Source of the DNA: Caryophanales bacterium UBA6259
GTDB taxonomy: Bacteria > Bacillota > Bacilli > Tepidibacillales > Tepidibacillaceae
Direction of reading: 5' to 3'
DNA: 64,000 nucleotides
Assembly (NCBI GenBank): GCA_002441135.1
Contig: DJVJ01000006.1
Coordinates: 1-64,000, forward strand
Shown: positions 26,178 through 34,908 of the stretch, piece after piece
How positions within the stretch are numbered: position 1 is the stretch's first letter
How the letters are laid out: each line of letters starts with the position of its first letter
Notes under the pieces: model-generated
What the model saw: the letters and a program-made list of their open reading frames with translations, nothing else
The model's database searches: none
Told to the model about the DNA's origin: nothing
Program-made: the position numbers and the translations under genes

Positions 26178-27647
26178 ATGCTAAGGGGCCGTACAGTAGG
26201 AATAATCGTAGTAATTGTAGCATTAGTAAGTAGTTTATTTACTGCAACAATAATAGGTGGAAATGAATGGATTGGCTCTTTAATCAAAGAGGATAGCACA
26301 ACTCCACCAGCAGATTCGCAGAATAAAGCAGCAGAAAATGTTCCAAAAGATATGGAAAAATTGTTGGAAGCATATCAAATTATTTATAATTCATCTGTGG
26401 AGGAACAAAATACTCAAACCTTAATTGATGGAGCAATTCGTGGAATGGTGGAAACGTTAGAGGATCCGCATTCTACTTACATGACTGCGGATGAAGCAAA
26501 GGATTTTTTTGGTACCTTGGATTCCTCCTTTGAGGGAATTGGTGCCGAGGTAACGATTGAGAATGGGAAGATTACCGTAATCGCACCAATAAAGGGAAGT
26601 CCTTCTGAAAAAGCAGGAATTCGCCCTAGAGACCAAATTATTGAAGTGGATGGAAAATCGTTAGAAGGATTTAGCTTGTTTGAAGCGGTAAAATTGATTC
26701 GTGGTCCAAAGGGAACAAAGGTCATCCTCAAAGTGGAACGTCCGGGAGTAAATACACCACTTACGATTTCTGTGGTTAGGGATGAGATTCCAATTGAGAC
26801 TATTCATATGAGTACCATTAAAACCTCAAAGGGATTGGTTGGTAAAATAGAAATCAGTAATTTTGCAGAAGAAACAGCAAAGGACTTCGAAAAAGCATTA
26901 CTAGATTTAGAAAAACAAAACATCAAAGGATTAATTATTGATGTTCGAGGTAATCCTGGTGGATATTTGCAAAGTGTATTAAAGATTGGGAATTTAGTTA
27001 TCCCAAATAAAGGAATCATCTTACAAGTAGAGGATCGTTCTGGAAAGCGACAGCAGTATAAATCGGAAATGGAAGTTTCTTCTAAATATCCGATTGTAAC
27101 TATAATTAATAATGGTAGTGCAAGCGCATCAGAGATATTAGCTGGTGCTCTACAGGAAAGTGCAAAGTATCCAGTTGTTGGTGATACCAGCTACGGAAAA
27201 GGAACGGTTCAGAATCCGTTTGAATTAAAAGATAGTAGTAGTTTAAAACTTACTGTTGCTAAATGGTTAACCCCTGATGGAAACTGGATTCATAAAAAAG
27301 GGGTAGTACCAGACGTTCAAATTTCACAACCTGATTATTTTCATGCAATGCCTTTTTCTAATGATGTGAAACTAAGCAAGGATATGAATTCAGCGGATAT
27401 AAAAAATCTTCAATTAATTTTATCTGGATTAGGCTATAAGCCTGGTCGGATGGATGGTTACTTTGATGAAACTACTGAACTAGCTGTACGTACCTTCCAA
27501 AAAACACATGGTTTAGAGGTAACAGGTATCGTTGAATTGAAAACAGCAGCAATGCTTCAAGAAAAGATCATTGAGAAAATTAAAAGTCCTGAAAGTGACT
27601 TACAGCTGCGAGCTGCAATAGATACCATCGTTAAAATAATTAAATAG
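26178..27647 (+). CDS. Carboxy-terminal processing protease (S41) with peptidoglycan-binding domain
   Basis: This is a membrane-anchored serine protease of the CtpA/CtpB family, 489 residues. An N-terminal helix (about 8-30) anchors it outside. The PDZ domain spans about 95-185 (IKGSPSEKAGIRPRDQIIEVDG). The S41 domain has Ser316 in GSASASE and Lys341 in SYGKGTVQ, with the spacing of 25 residues known for the Ser-Lys dyad. A C-terminal peptidoglycan-binding domain (about 405-470, LSGLGYKPGRMDGYFDE) follows. Starts at GTG 26169 and 26175 are also possible; AGGTGGTG lies upstream. In Bacillus, CtpB cleaves SpoIVFA during sporulation and sits in the same ftsEX-minJ neighbourhood. Confidence 0.93.
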   Translation: MLRGRTVGIIVVIVALVSSLFTATIIGGNEWIGSLIKEDSTTPPADSQNKAAENVPKDMEKLLEAYQIIYNSSVEEQNTQTLIDGAIRGMVETLEDPHSTYMTADEAKDFFGTLDSSFEGIGAEVTIENGKITVIAPIKGSPSEKAGIRPRDQIIEVDGKSLEGFSLFEAVKLIRGPKGTKVILKVERPGVNTPLTISVVRDEIPIETIHMSTIKTSKGLVGKIEISNFAEETAKDFEKALLDLEKQNIKGLIIDVRGNPGGYLQSVLKIGNLVIPNKGIILQVEDRSGKRQQYKSEMEVSSKYPIVTIINNGSASASEILAGALQESAKYPVVGDTSYGKGTVQNPFELKDSSSLKLTVAKWLTPDGNWIHKKGVVPDVQISQPDYFHAMPFSNDVKLSKDMNSADIKNLQLILSGLGYKPGRMDGYFDETTELAVRTFQKTHGLEVTGIVELKTAAMLQEKIIEKIKSPESDLQLRAAIDTIVKIIK

Positions 27648-27685
27648 TATCTGATAGCAGGAAAGTAGATAGAAAATAGCGAATT

Positions 27686-27723
27686 AATACCACAAAGCAT
27701 TATTGCTTTGTGGTATTTTTTTC
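27686..27723 (+). terminator. Terminator after the Ctp protease
   Basis: A 14-bp perfect stem AATACCACAAAGCA/TGCTTTGTGGTATT with a four-base loop is followed by T residues. Confidence 0.93.
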
Positions 27724-27750
27724 AACCTATAAGAGGAGGAAATGGCTCAA

Positions 27751-29067
27751 ATGGCTCTCATACAAGAAATCTTAAACCAGTTACCCTATTTATTCGTTCA
27801 GCCCATATTGTATATTGGTATCATACTTATCGTATTACAATATAGAAGACAGATTTTATTGGAAAGAAAGCTATTTAGCACAAGATTACACTCTCTGCCA
27901 ATTGAGGTCATTCGTTCTATAGGTTATGGTATAATAGGTGGCATTCTAGCTTCTGGTTTGATGATAGGGCTAGGTGTTATTTTTCATCCAACTGAGATGT
28001 GGGTTGTCTGGATCATTACGATGATTCTGGTTCTTTTTCATATTCGATTTTTATGCTTATCCTATGCAACAGGAATATTAGGTGTTGTCGTAGGGATTGC
28101 AAAATTGCTTCCTATTGCAGGTGTTAACTTAAACAATTTTTCAGCATGGGTAGTAAACCTAGTACAATTCTTCCAGCAAATGCATATCCCTTCTTTAATT
28201 GCAATTGTTGCTATACTCCATTTAGTAGAAGGTGTGTTAATACGAATACAGGCGAGTAAACAAGCAACACCATTATTTGTGGAATCTAAGAGAGGAAAGC
28301 TTGTAGGTGGCTATCATATTCAATCCTATTGGATGTTACCGATGTTCTTGATTGTTTCTACAGGAACAGGGGAAAGTGGGTTTAGCTTCGCTTCTGAATG
28401 GTGGCCTCTAATTGGGGGGGCAGTAGGAGCAGGTGCTAGTGGTTTAACTATTTTTCCAGTCCCAGCGATGATTGGCTATAGTGATTTAACCACCGCTTAT
28501 TCTTCTTACGAGAAAAGTAAATCAGCAGCGAACTATTTATTTATCTATAGTATTCTTTTACTAGGACTTGCCTTTTTAGCAGAATATTGGACCCCGATTC
28601 AATTAGTAGCTGCGGTTTTTGCAGCGTTAGGTCATGAATGGATTCGCTTTGCAGGTAGATTTAAGGAAGAAAAAATGGCACCAAGATATGCACATCCGAG
28701 AGATGGACTAAAAATACTTGCTATTATTCCCAACACTCCAGCAGACAGAATGAAGATTTCTGAGGGGGAAGTTATTAAAAAGGTAAATGGCTATCCAGTC
28801 ACAAACAAAAAAGAGCTTCATCATGCCTTGCAGCTTCAATCTGCTTTTACAAAGCTTGAAGTTATGGATAAAAATCAGCAAATTAAAATGGTACAAACCT
28901 CAATCTATGAAAATGATCATCATCAGTTAGGGATTCTTCTAGCACCTGATGAGGATTCACCATATCATATTGAAGTCACCCATCTAAATCTATTACAGCT
29001 CCTAGAACAAAAGGTGACCAAGATTTTCCTTGGTGATAAAGGAGAAGAAAAAGTTAGTTTGGATTAA
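27751..29067 (+). CDS. MinJ-like polytopic membrane protein with PDZ domain
   Basis: This 438-residue protein has about eight membrane helices (residues 15-310) and a C-terminal PDZ domain (about 320-400, ILAIIPNTPADRMKISEGEVIKKVNG). B. subtilis MinJ has this design and lies next to ctpB and ftsEX; it links DivIVA to MinD at the poles and septum. ATG 27751 is chosen because GAGGAGGA lies ten bases before it; ATG 27742 is only one base from that site. A terminator separates it from the Ctp gene, so it has its own or a read-through promoter. The family call comes mainly from topology, PDZ and neighbourhood. Confidence 0.75.
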   Translation: MALIQEILNQLPYLFVQPILYIGIILIVLQYRRQILLERKLFSTRLHSLPIEVIRSIGYGIIGGILASGLMIGLGVIFHPTEMWVVWIITMILVLFHIRFLCLSYATGILGVVVGIAKLLPIAGVNLNNFSAWVVNLVQFFQQMHIPSLIAIVAILHLVEGVLIRIQASKQATPLFVESKRGKLVGGYHIQSYWMLPMFLIVSTGTGESGFSFASEWWPLIGGAVGAGASGLTIFPVPAMIGYSDLTTAYSSYEKSKSAANYLFIYSILLLGLAFLAEYWTPIQLVAAVFAALGHEWIRFAGRFKEEKMAPRYAHPRDGLKILAIIPNTPADRMKISEGEVIKKVNGYPVTNKKELHHALQLQSAFTKLEVMDKNQQIKMVQTSIYENDHHQLGILLAPDEDSPYHIEVTHLNLLQLLEQKVTKIFLGDKGEEKVSLD

Positions 29068-29102
29068 TAATTTCTAGTAAACAGTGGAAATATTAAAATT
29101 AG

Positions 29103-29138
29103 TTAGCGTCAATCTAAGATTGGCGCTAATTTTATTTT
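29103..29138 (+). terminator. Terminator after the minJ-like gene
   Basis: A 12-bp stem TTAGCGTCAATC/GATTGGCGCTAA with one G-T pair and a three-base loop is followed by TTTTATTTT. Confidence 0.9.
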
Positions 29139-29229
29139 AACCTGCACTTTCTGTGATTAAAGTCACTTACAAATATTCAGAAAATACATATAATTATATT
29201 GATTAAAACTATGGATTGGAGGTATTTTT

Positions 29230-29637
29230 TTGAATCAAGTGATAACGATCCTGAATCAATTATTAGAGGCTGAAAAAGCTGGAGTTTTAACATTGGATTT
29301 TTTGAAAAAGGAGTACACACAGGTAGAGTTACCCTTTAATGAGATTAAAGAGGATGAAGCTTGGTCAGTCGCTGGTTTAATTGCAAGTATAAAACGAGAA
29401 AATGGAGTTGTAAGCACAGCAACTGGTGACTTTTTAGATAAAGTAAAGGTAAAGGATGGTTTAATCCAGCGGTTAGAGCTGCTGAATAAAGGGCAGGGAT
29501 GGGTGGCCCGTAAAATTGATGATTTACTTGCAATGGACATTCAACAGGAGACAAGGGATTTTCTTACGGAAATGAAGGTTAAGCATCTAGAAAATATTCA
29601 AGCCTGTGAGAATTATTTAGAAAACATAAAAAAATAG
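29230..29637 (+). CDS. Ferritin-like small protein (DUF6306-type)
   Basis: This 135-residue helical protein is likely to be a four-helix ferritin-like fold. Metal-ligand style residues recur: E in LLEAEKAGV, E in KEDEAWSVAGL, later GWVARKIDDLL and a C-terminal EMKVKHLENIQACE helix. I recall similar small proteins filed under DUF6306, but this is not certain. TTG 29230 is the start, with GGAGGT six bases upstream. Terminators on both sides make it a single-gene unit. A role in metal or oxygen handling is inference. Confidence 0.6.
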   Translation: MNQVITILNQLLEAEKAGVLTLDFLKKEYTQVELPFNEIKEDEAWSVAGLIASIKRENGVVSTATGDFLDKVKVKDGLIQRLELLNKGQGWVARKIDDLLAMDIQQETRDFLTEMKVKHLENIQACENYLENIKK

Positions 29638-29658
29638 TTATAAGTTAAGATAAATCTG

Positions 29659-29690
29659 ACACTGTTACGTTTAATATAACAGTGTTTTTT
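29659..29690 (+). terminator. Terminator after the ferritin-like gene
   Basis: A 9-bp perfect stem ACACTGTTA/TAACAGTGT with a nine-base loop is followed by TTTTT. Confidence 0.88.
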
Positions 29691-29733
29691 AGTTGGAAAA
29701 TAGCTGCTTATATAATCGAGAAAATGCCCCCTC

Positions 29734-29762
29734 TTGAAATCCGTTTGATGAAGAAGTATAAT
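29734..29762 (+). promoter_or_regulatory. SigmaA promoter of uvrB-uvrA
   Basis: TTGAAA and TATAAT are separated by exactly 17 bases. The 349-base gap before uvrB also contains the LexA box and a small hairpin at 29906-29930 (AGCTTCT/AGAAGCT plus a T-rich tail) in the leader. Confidence 0.85.
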
Positions 29763-29774
29763 GAAAAAAGATTG

Positions 29775-29788
29775 GGAACATTCGTTCC
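29775..29788. promoter_or_regulatory. LexA (DinR) SOS box
   Basis: GGAACATTCGTTCC contains GAAC-N4-GTTC, the core of the Bacillus LexA site (CGAAC-N4-GTTCG). It lies 12 bases after the -10 element of the uvrB promoter, so bound LexA would block transcription until DNA damage. Confidence 0.85.
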
Positions 29789-29986
29789 TATGTATTATTA
29801 GTAAAATAGTGGTATGTGATTATTTACACTATGAATATGATATAATGGAATATGTGTCTTATGAATGACTGCTATGATAACTTCTATGAATAACTTCAAG
29901 ATTAGAGCTTCTTTTTGAGAAGCTTTTCTTGGTATTTTCTTGGTATATATTTATCTAATTTTTATAAATAGAGGGGGGAGTGTGTG

Positions 29987-31969
29987 ATGGAAAAGTTTCA
30001 GCTACAGTCCAGTTATACACCTCAAGGAGATCAGCCAAAAGCGATAAAGGCTTTAGTTGATGGTATAAATCATAAGAAAACGCATCAGGTTTTACTAGGC
30101 GCAACTGGTACTGGAAAAACATTTACCATGGCCAATGTGATTGCTCAGGTTAATAAGCCAACTTTAATCATTGCACACAATAAAACCCTTGCTGCTCAAT
30201 TGGCTAGTGAGTTTAAAGAATTCTTCCCAAATAATGCGGTAGAATACTTTGTGAGCTACTATGATTACTATCAACCAGAAGCTTATGTGCCTCAAACCGA
30301 TACTTATATTGAAAAAGACGCAAGCATCAATGATGAAATTGATAAACTACGACATTCCGCTACCAGCTCTTTATTTGAACGGAAAGATGTTATTGTTGTA
30401 GCTAGTGTATCAAGTATTTATGGTTTGGGTTCACCAGAAGAATATAGAGAATTAGTTTTATCTTTACGAGTGGGAATGGAAAGAGACCGTAATGATATTT
30501 TACGTAAATTAGTAGATATTCAATACCAACGAAATGATATGAACTTTGTTCGCGGTACCTTCCGTGTTCGTGGAGATGTATTGGAAATATTCCCTGTTTC
30601 TCGTGGAGAACAGGCAGTTCGTGTGGAATTTTTTGGTGATGAAATTGAACGGATTCGTGAGATTGATGTTTTGACTGGTGAAATTATCGGGGATCGAGAT
30701 CATATCGCTATTTTCCCAGCCTCTCACTTTGTGACTAGAGAAGAAAAAATGCGTAAAGCATTAGAAAATATAGAAGCAGAGCTTAAGGATAGATTAAAGG
30801 TACTTAACGAAAATGGGAAGCTTTTAGAGGCGCAACGCCTTGAACAGAGAACCCGCTATGATTTAGAAATGATGGCAGAGGTTGGTTTCTGTTCTGGAAT
30901 TGAGAACTACTCAAGACATTTAGAGGGTAGACCAGCAGGCTCTACTCCAAGTACCTTATTAGATTATTTTCCTGATGATTTTCTGATGATTATTGACGAG
31001 TCCCATGTAACCAATCCTCAGATTAGAGGAATGTATAATGGGGACCAAGCAAGAAAACAGGTGTTAGTTGATCATGGCTTCCGTTTACCTTCTGCCATGG
31101 ACAATCGCCCATTAAAGTTTGATGAGTTTGAGAAGCATATTGATCAAATTGTCCATGTATCTGCTACCCCAGGACCTTATGAGCTAGAACAAACCAAGGG
31201 AGAATTTGTGGAGCAAATTATTCGTCCTACCGGATTATTAGATCCAGTCATTGAGATTCGACCAATTAAAGGGCAAATTGATGATTTGATTGGTGAAATT
31301 AATGAACGGGTAAAGCGGGATGAGCGTGTTTTAGTAACAACATTGACAAAGAAAATGTCGGAAGATCTAACGGATTATTTTAAGGATGTAGGAATCAAGG
31401 TAAAATACCTCCATTCCGATATTAAAACCTTAGAACGAATGAAGATTATTCGTGAGCTTCGATTAGGTGAGTTTGATGTTCTTGTGGGAATTAACCTGCT
31501 AAGAGAGGGTCTGGATTTGCCAGAGGTATCTTTAGTAGCTATCTTAGATGCGGATAAAGAGGGATTCCTTCGCTCTCATCGTTCCTTGATTCAGACGATT
31601 GGTCGTGCTGCTCGAAATTCCAATGGTATGGTTGTGATGTACGCCGATAAAATAACTGATTCAATGAAAATTGCGATGGAGGAAACAGAGCGCCGTCGAA
31701 AAACTCAGATTGAATATAATCAACAGCATGGAATTACACCACAAACAATTAAGAAGAAAATTAGTGATGTGATTGAAGCAGTCAAGGTTGCAGAGCAAGG
31801 TGTAGGCTATACTGCAGAAAAATCTATGAAGAAGATGAGCAAGAAGGATCGTGTTCAAGTGATTGAGCGCTTAGAAAAAGAGATGCGTGATGCAGCAAAA
31901 GAATTAAACTTTGAAAAGGCTGCAGAATTAAGAGATTTAATTCTCGAATTAAAAGCAGAGGGAGTGTAG
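29987..31969 (+). CDS. uvrB: Excinuclease ABC subunit B
   Basis: UvrB is the damage-verifying helicase of nucleotide excision repair. The 660-residue protein has Walker A GATGTGKTFT, the aromatic beta-hairpin text YFVSYYDYYQPEAYVP that clamps DNA, helicase motif VI text QTIGRAARN and a C-terminal UVR domain (about 625-658) that contacts UvrC and UvrA. ATG 29987 is six bases from GAGGGGGGAG; the GTG three bases earlier is too close. uvrA follows seven bases after its stop. SOS control is described in the upstream box. Confidence 0.97.
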   Translation: MEKFQLQSSYTPQGDQPKAIKALVDGINHKKTHQVLLGATGTGKTFTMANVIAQVNKPTLIIAHNKTLAAQLASEFKEFFPNNAVEYFVSYYDYYQPEAYVPQTDTYIEKDASINDEIDKLRHSATSSLFERKDVIVVASVSSIYGLGSPEEYRELVLSLRVGMERDRNDILRKLVDIQYQRNDMNFVRGTFRVRGDVLEIFPVSRGEQAVRVEFFGDEIERIREIDVLTGEIIGDRDHIAIFPASHFVTREEKMRKALENIEAELKDRLKVLNENGKLLEAQRLEQRTRYDLEMMAEVGFCSGIENYSRHLEGRPAGSTPSTLLDYFPDDFLMIIDESHVTNPQIRGMYNGDQARKQVLVDHGFRLPSAMDNRPLKFDEFEKHIDQIVHVSATPGPYELEQTKGEFVEQIIRPTGLLDPVIEIRPIKGQIDDLIGEINERVKRDERVLVTTLTKKMSEDLTDYFKDVGIKVKYLHSDIKTLERMKIIRELRLGEFDVLVGINLLREGLDLPEVSLVAILDADKEGFLRSHRSLIQTIGRAARNSNGMVVMYADKITDSMKIAMEETERRRKTQIEYNQQHGITPQTIKKKISDVIEAVKVAEQGVGYTAEKSMKKMSKKDRVQVIERLEKEMRDAAKELNFEKAAELRDLILELKAEGV

Positions 31970-31976
31970 GAAAGAT

Positions 31977-34847
31977 ATGGCACAAGAAAAAATAGAGATT
32001 AAGGGAGCGAGAGTCCATAATCTTAAAAATATTGATGTAACCATTCCAAGAGACAAATTTGTTGTATTGACTGGTTTAAGTGGCTCTGGTAAATCTTCTT
32101 TGGCCTTTGACACCATTTATGCAGAAGGTCAACGCCGCTATGTTGAATCCCTTTCTGCTTATGCAAGACAATTTTTAGGGCAAATGGACAAACCTGATGT
32201 GGATTCTATTGATGGGTTATCTCCTGCTATTTCTATTGATCAGAAAACGACAAGTCGTAATCCTAGGTCGACGGTCGGCACAGTAACAGAAATCTATGAT
32301 TACCTGCGTCTGTTGTTTGCTCGAATTGGAAAGCCACATTGCCCAGTTCATGGAACAGAAATTTCTGCTCAAACCGTTGAGCAGATGGTGGATCGAATTA
32401 AGGAATATCCAGAAAGAACTAAGCTGCAAATTCTTGCTCCACTTGTAGAAGGTAGAAAAGGTGAGCATACAAAGGTTCTTGAGGACATAAAGAAGCAGGG
32501 CTTTGTCCGTGTTCGAATAGATGGAGAAATCCTTGATATCAGCGAAGAAATCCATTTAGAGAAAAACAAAAAGCATACTATTGAAGTTGTGGTTGATCGG
32601 ATAATTTTAAAGCCAGATATAGATTCTCGTCTAGCAGATTCCTTGGAAACTGCATTAGGTATGGCTGATGGAAAAGTTATCGTGGATATTGCAGAGCAGG
32701 AGGAGCTATTGTTCAGTCAAAAGCTAGCATGTCCTGTTTGTGGATTTAGCATGGACGAGCTTTCTCCAAGAATGTTTTCTTTTAATAGTCCATATGGTGC
32801 ATGTCCAACCTGTGATGGATTAGGAAGCAAAATGGAGGTTGACCCAGATCTGATTATTCCAGATTCCACTCGATCTCTAGCGAGTGGAGCGATTGATCCA
32901 TGGGCAGGCAGCACCTCTAATTATTATCCACAGCTATTAGAATCGATTTGCAAGCATATGGGTGTTTCCTTTGATACGCCAGCTGAAAAGCTAACCAATG
33001 ATCAGATGCAGTTGATTTTAAATGGAAGTAAAGAGGAAAAAATTCGTTTCCGTTATGAGAATGATTTTGGACAAATTAGAGAGGCAGTTGTTCCTTTTGA
33101 AGGGGTTGTGAATAATTTAGAGCGCCGCTATAAAGAGACTACCTCTGATTATGTACGAGATCATATTGAGCAATATATGAGTCAAAAGGATTGCCCAACC
33201 TGTCATGGAAGCCGATTAAAGAAAGAGATTTTAGCAGTAGAGGTTGGTAGTCAAAACATTTCCTATGTTACTAGCTTATCTGTGAGGGAAGCCGTAAAAT
33301 TCTTTGAACAGCTAACCTTAACAGAAAAAGAACAGTTGATTGCTAATTTGATTTTAAAAGAGATTAAAGCGCGCTTAGGCTTCTTATCAAATGTAGGATT
33401 GGATTATTTAACCTTAAGTCGTGCTGCGGGAACCTTATCTGGTGGAGAGGCACAGCGGATTCGCTTAGCAACTCAAATCGGCTCTAGCTTGATGGGGGTA
33501 CTTTATATTCTAGATGAGCCAAGTATTGGTCTTCATCAAAGAGACAATGATCGTCTAATTCAAACTCTTGAAAAGATGCGTGATTTAGGCAATACCTTAA
33601 TTGTAGTAGAGCATGACGAGGATACTATGCTAGCAGCAGACTATATTATTGATATTGGCCCGGGAGCTGGAATCCATGGAGGGAATATTATTGCTCAAGG
33701 AACTCCATCAGAGATTATGGAGGATGAAAATTCTTTAACAGGCCAATATTTAAGTGGGAAGAAGTTTATTCCGATTCCTCTAGAACGTAAAAAACCAAAC
33801 GGTAAATGGATTGAGATTATTGGCGCAAAGGAAAATAACCTAAAAAATGTGAAGGTAAGAATCCCATTAGGGGTATTTACTAGTGTTACTGGGGTTTCTG
33901 GTTCAGGAAAGAGTACCTTAATTAATGAAATTTTATATAAGTCCTTAGCAAAAGAGCTGCATCGCTCCAAGCAAAAGCCAGGTCAATTTGGACAAATAAA
34001 GGGAATAGAGTATTTAGATAAGGTGATTGATATTGACCAATCTCCAATTGGTAGAACTCCGAGGTCTAACCCAGCAACCTATACAGGTGTGTTTGACGAT
34101 ATACGTGATGTCTTTGCAACAACCCAAGAAGCAAAGGTGAGAGGCTACAAAAAAGGCCGCTTTAGCTTTAATGTCAAGGGTGGGCGTTGTGAAGCATGCC
34201 GAGGAGATGGAATCATTAAGATTGAGATGCACTTCCTACCGGATGTCTATGTACCTTGTGAGATTTGTAAAGGGAAACGCTATAATCGTGAAACATTGGA
34301 TGTACGCTATAAAGGAAAAACAATTGCTGATGTCTTAGATATGACCATTGAAGATTCCGTTGAATTCTTTAAAAATATCCCGAAAATCCAACGAAAACTA
34401 CAAACCTTAGAAGATGTTGGATTAGGGTATATGAAGCTAGGACAGCCTGCAACTACACTTTCTGGTGGTGAAGCTCAACGGGTAAAGCTAGCCTCAGAGT
34501 TATATCGTAGAAGTAATGGTAGAACCTTATATATCTTAGATGAGCCTACCACAGGTCTTCATACAGATGATATTGCTAGACTATTAATTGTTCTACAAAG
34601 ACTTGTAGAAAATGGAGATAGTGTACTTGTTATTGAGCATAATCTAGATGTGATTAAAACCTCAGATTATATTATTGATTTGGGCCCAGAAGGTGGCGAC
34701 GGCGGCGGACAGATTATTGCCAAAGGTACTCCTGAGGAAATCGTAGAAGTGAAAGAGTCCTACACTGGTAAGTATTTAAAGCCAATATTAGAACGAGACA
34801 AAAAGCGTTCTATAGAACAAATAGAACAATTTGTTAAAGTACAATAA
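31977..34847 (+). CDS. uvrA: Excinuclease ABC subunit A
   Basis: UvrA is the damage-recognition ATPase that loads UvrB. The 956 residues form two ABC modules: Walker A GLSGSGKSSLAFDT near residue 31 and GVSGSGKSTLINE near residue 640. Signatures are LSGGEAQRIRLATQ and LSGGEAQRVKLASE. Two four-cysteine zinc modules are seen, one with CPVCGFSM and CPTCDGLG, the other with CEACRGDG and CEICKG. Length and order match the family. It is co-transcribed with uvrB from the SOS-controlled promoter. Confidence 0.97.
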   Translation: MAQEKIEIKGARVHNLKNIDVTIPRDKFVVLTGLSGSGKSSLAFDTIYAEGQRRYVESLSAYARQFLGQMDKPDVDSIDGLSPAISIDQKTTSRNPRSTVGTVTEIYDYLRLLFARIGKPHCPVHGTEISAQTVEQMVDRIKEYPERTKLQILAPLVEGRKGEHTKVLEDIKKQGFVRVRIDGEILDISEEIHLEKNKKHTIEVVVDRIILKPDIDSRLADSLETALGMADGKVIVDIAEQEELLFSQKLACPVCGFSMDELSPRMFSFNSPYGACPTCDGLGSKMEVDPDLIIPDSTRSLASGAIDPWAGSTSNYYPQLLESICKHMGVSFDTPAEKLTNDQMQLILNGSKEEKIRFRYENDFGQIREAVVPFEGVVNNLERRYKETTSDYVRDHIEQYMSQKDCPTCHGSRLKKEILAVEVGSQNISYVTSLSVREAVKFFEQLTLTEKEQLIANLILKEIKARLGFLSNVGLDYLTLSRAAGTLSGGEAQRIRLATQIGSSLMGVLYILDEPSIGLHQRDNDRLIQTLEKMRDLGNTLIVVEHDEDTMLAADYIIDIGPGAGIHGGNIIAQGTPSEIMEDENSLTGQYLSGKKFIPIPLERKKPNGKWIEIIGAKENNLKNVKVRIPLGVFTSVTGVSGSGKSTLINEILYKSLAKELHRSKQKPGQFGQIKGIEYLDKVIDIDQSPIGRTPRSNPATYTGVFDDIRDVFATTQEAKVRGYKKGRFSFNVKGGRCEACRGDGIIKIEMHFLPDVYVPCEICKGKRYNRETLDVRYKGKTIADVLDMTIEDSVEFFKNIPKIQRKLQTLEDVGLGYMKLGQPATTLSGGEAQRVKLASELYRRSNGRTLYILDEPTTGLHTDDIARLLIVLQRLVENGDSVLVIEHNLDVIKTSDYIIDLGPEGGDGGGQIIAKGTPEEIVEVKESYTGKYLKPILERDKKRSIEQIEQFVKVQ

Positions 34848-34853
34848 AACTAA

Positions 34854-34894
34854 ACACCCCAAAGGTTAGATTTTTACTCTAACTTTTGGGGTGT
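34854..34894. terminator. Shared terminator between converging uvrA and lipoprotein genes
   Basis: A 17-bp stem with one G-T pair and a seven-base loop starts ACACCCCAAAGG. The T-rich side lies on the minus strand (TAGTTTTATTG), so it best terminates the minus-strand lipoprotein gene; on the plus strand the T-run is missing. Confidence 0.8.
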
Positions 34895-34908
34895 AGTACA
34901 TTATTGTA

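Noticed and set aside
32217..34232. Several antisense frames over uvrA, carB and other long genes
   Set aside because: They are opposite-strand shadows of conserved genes without start signals or recognisable products.
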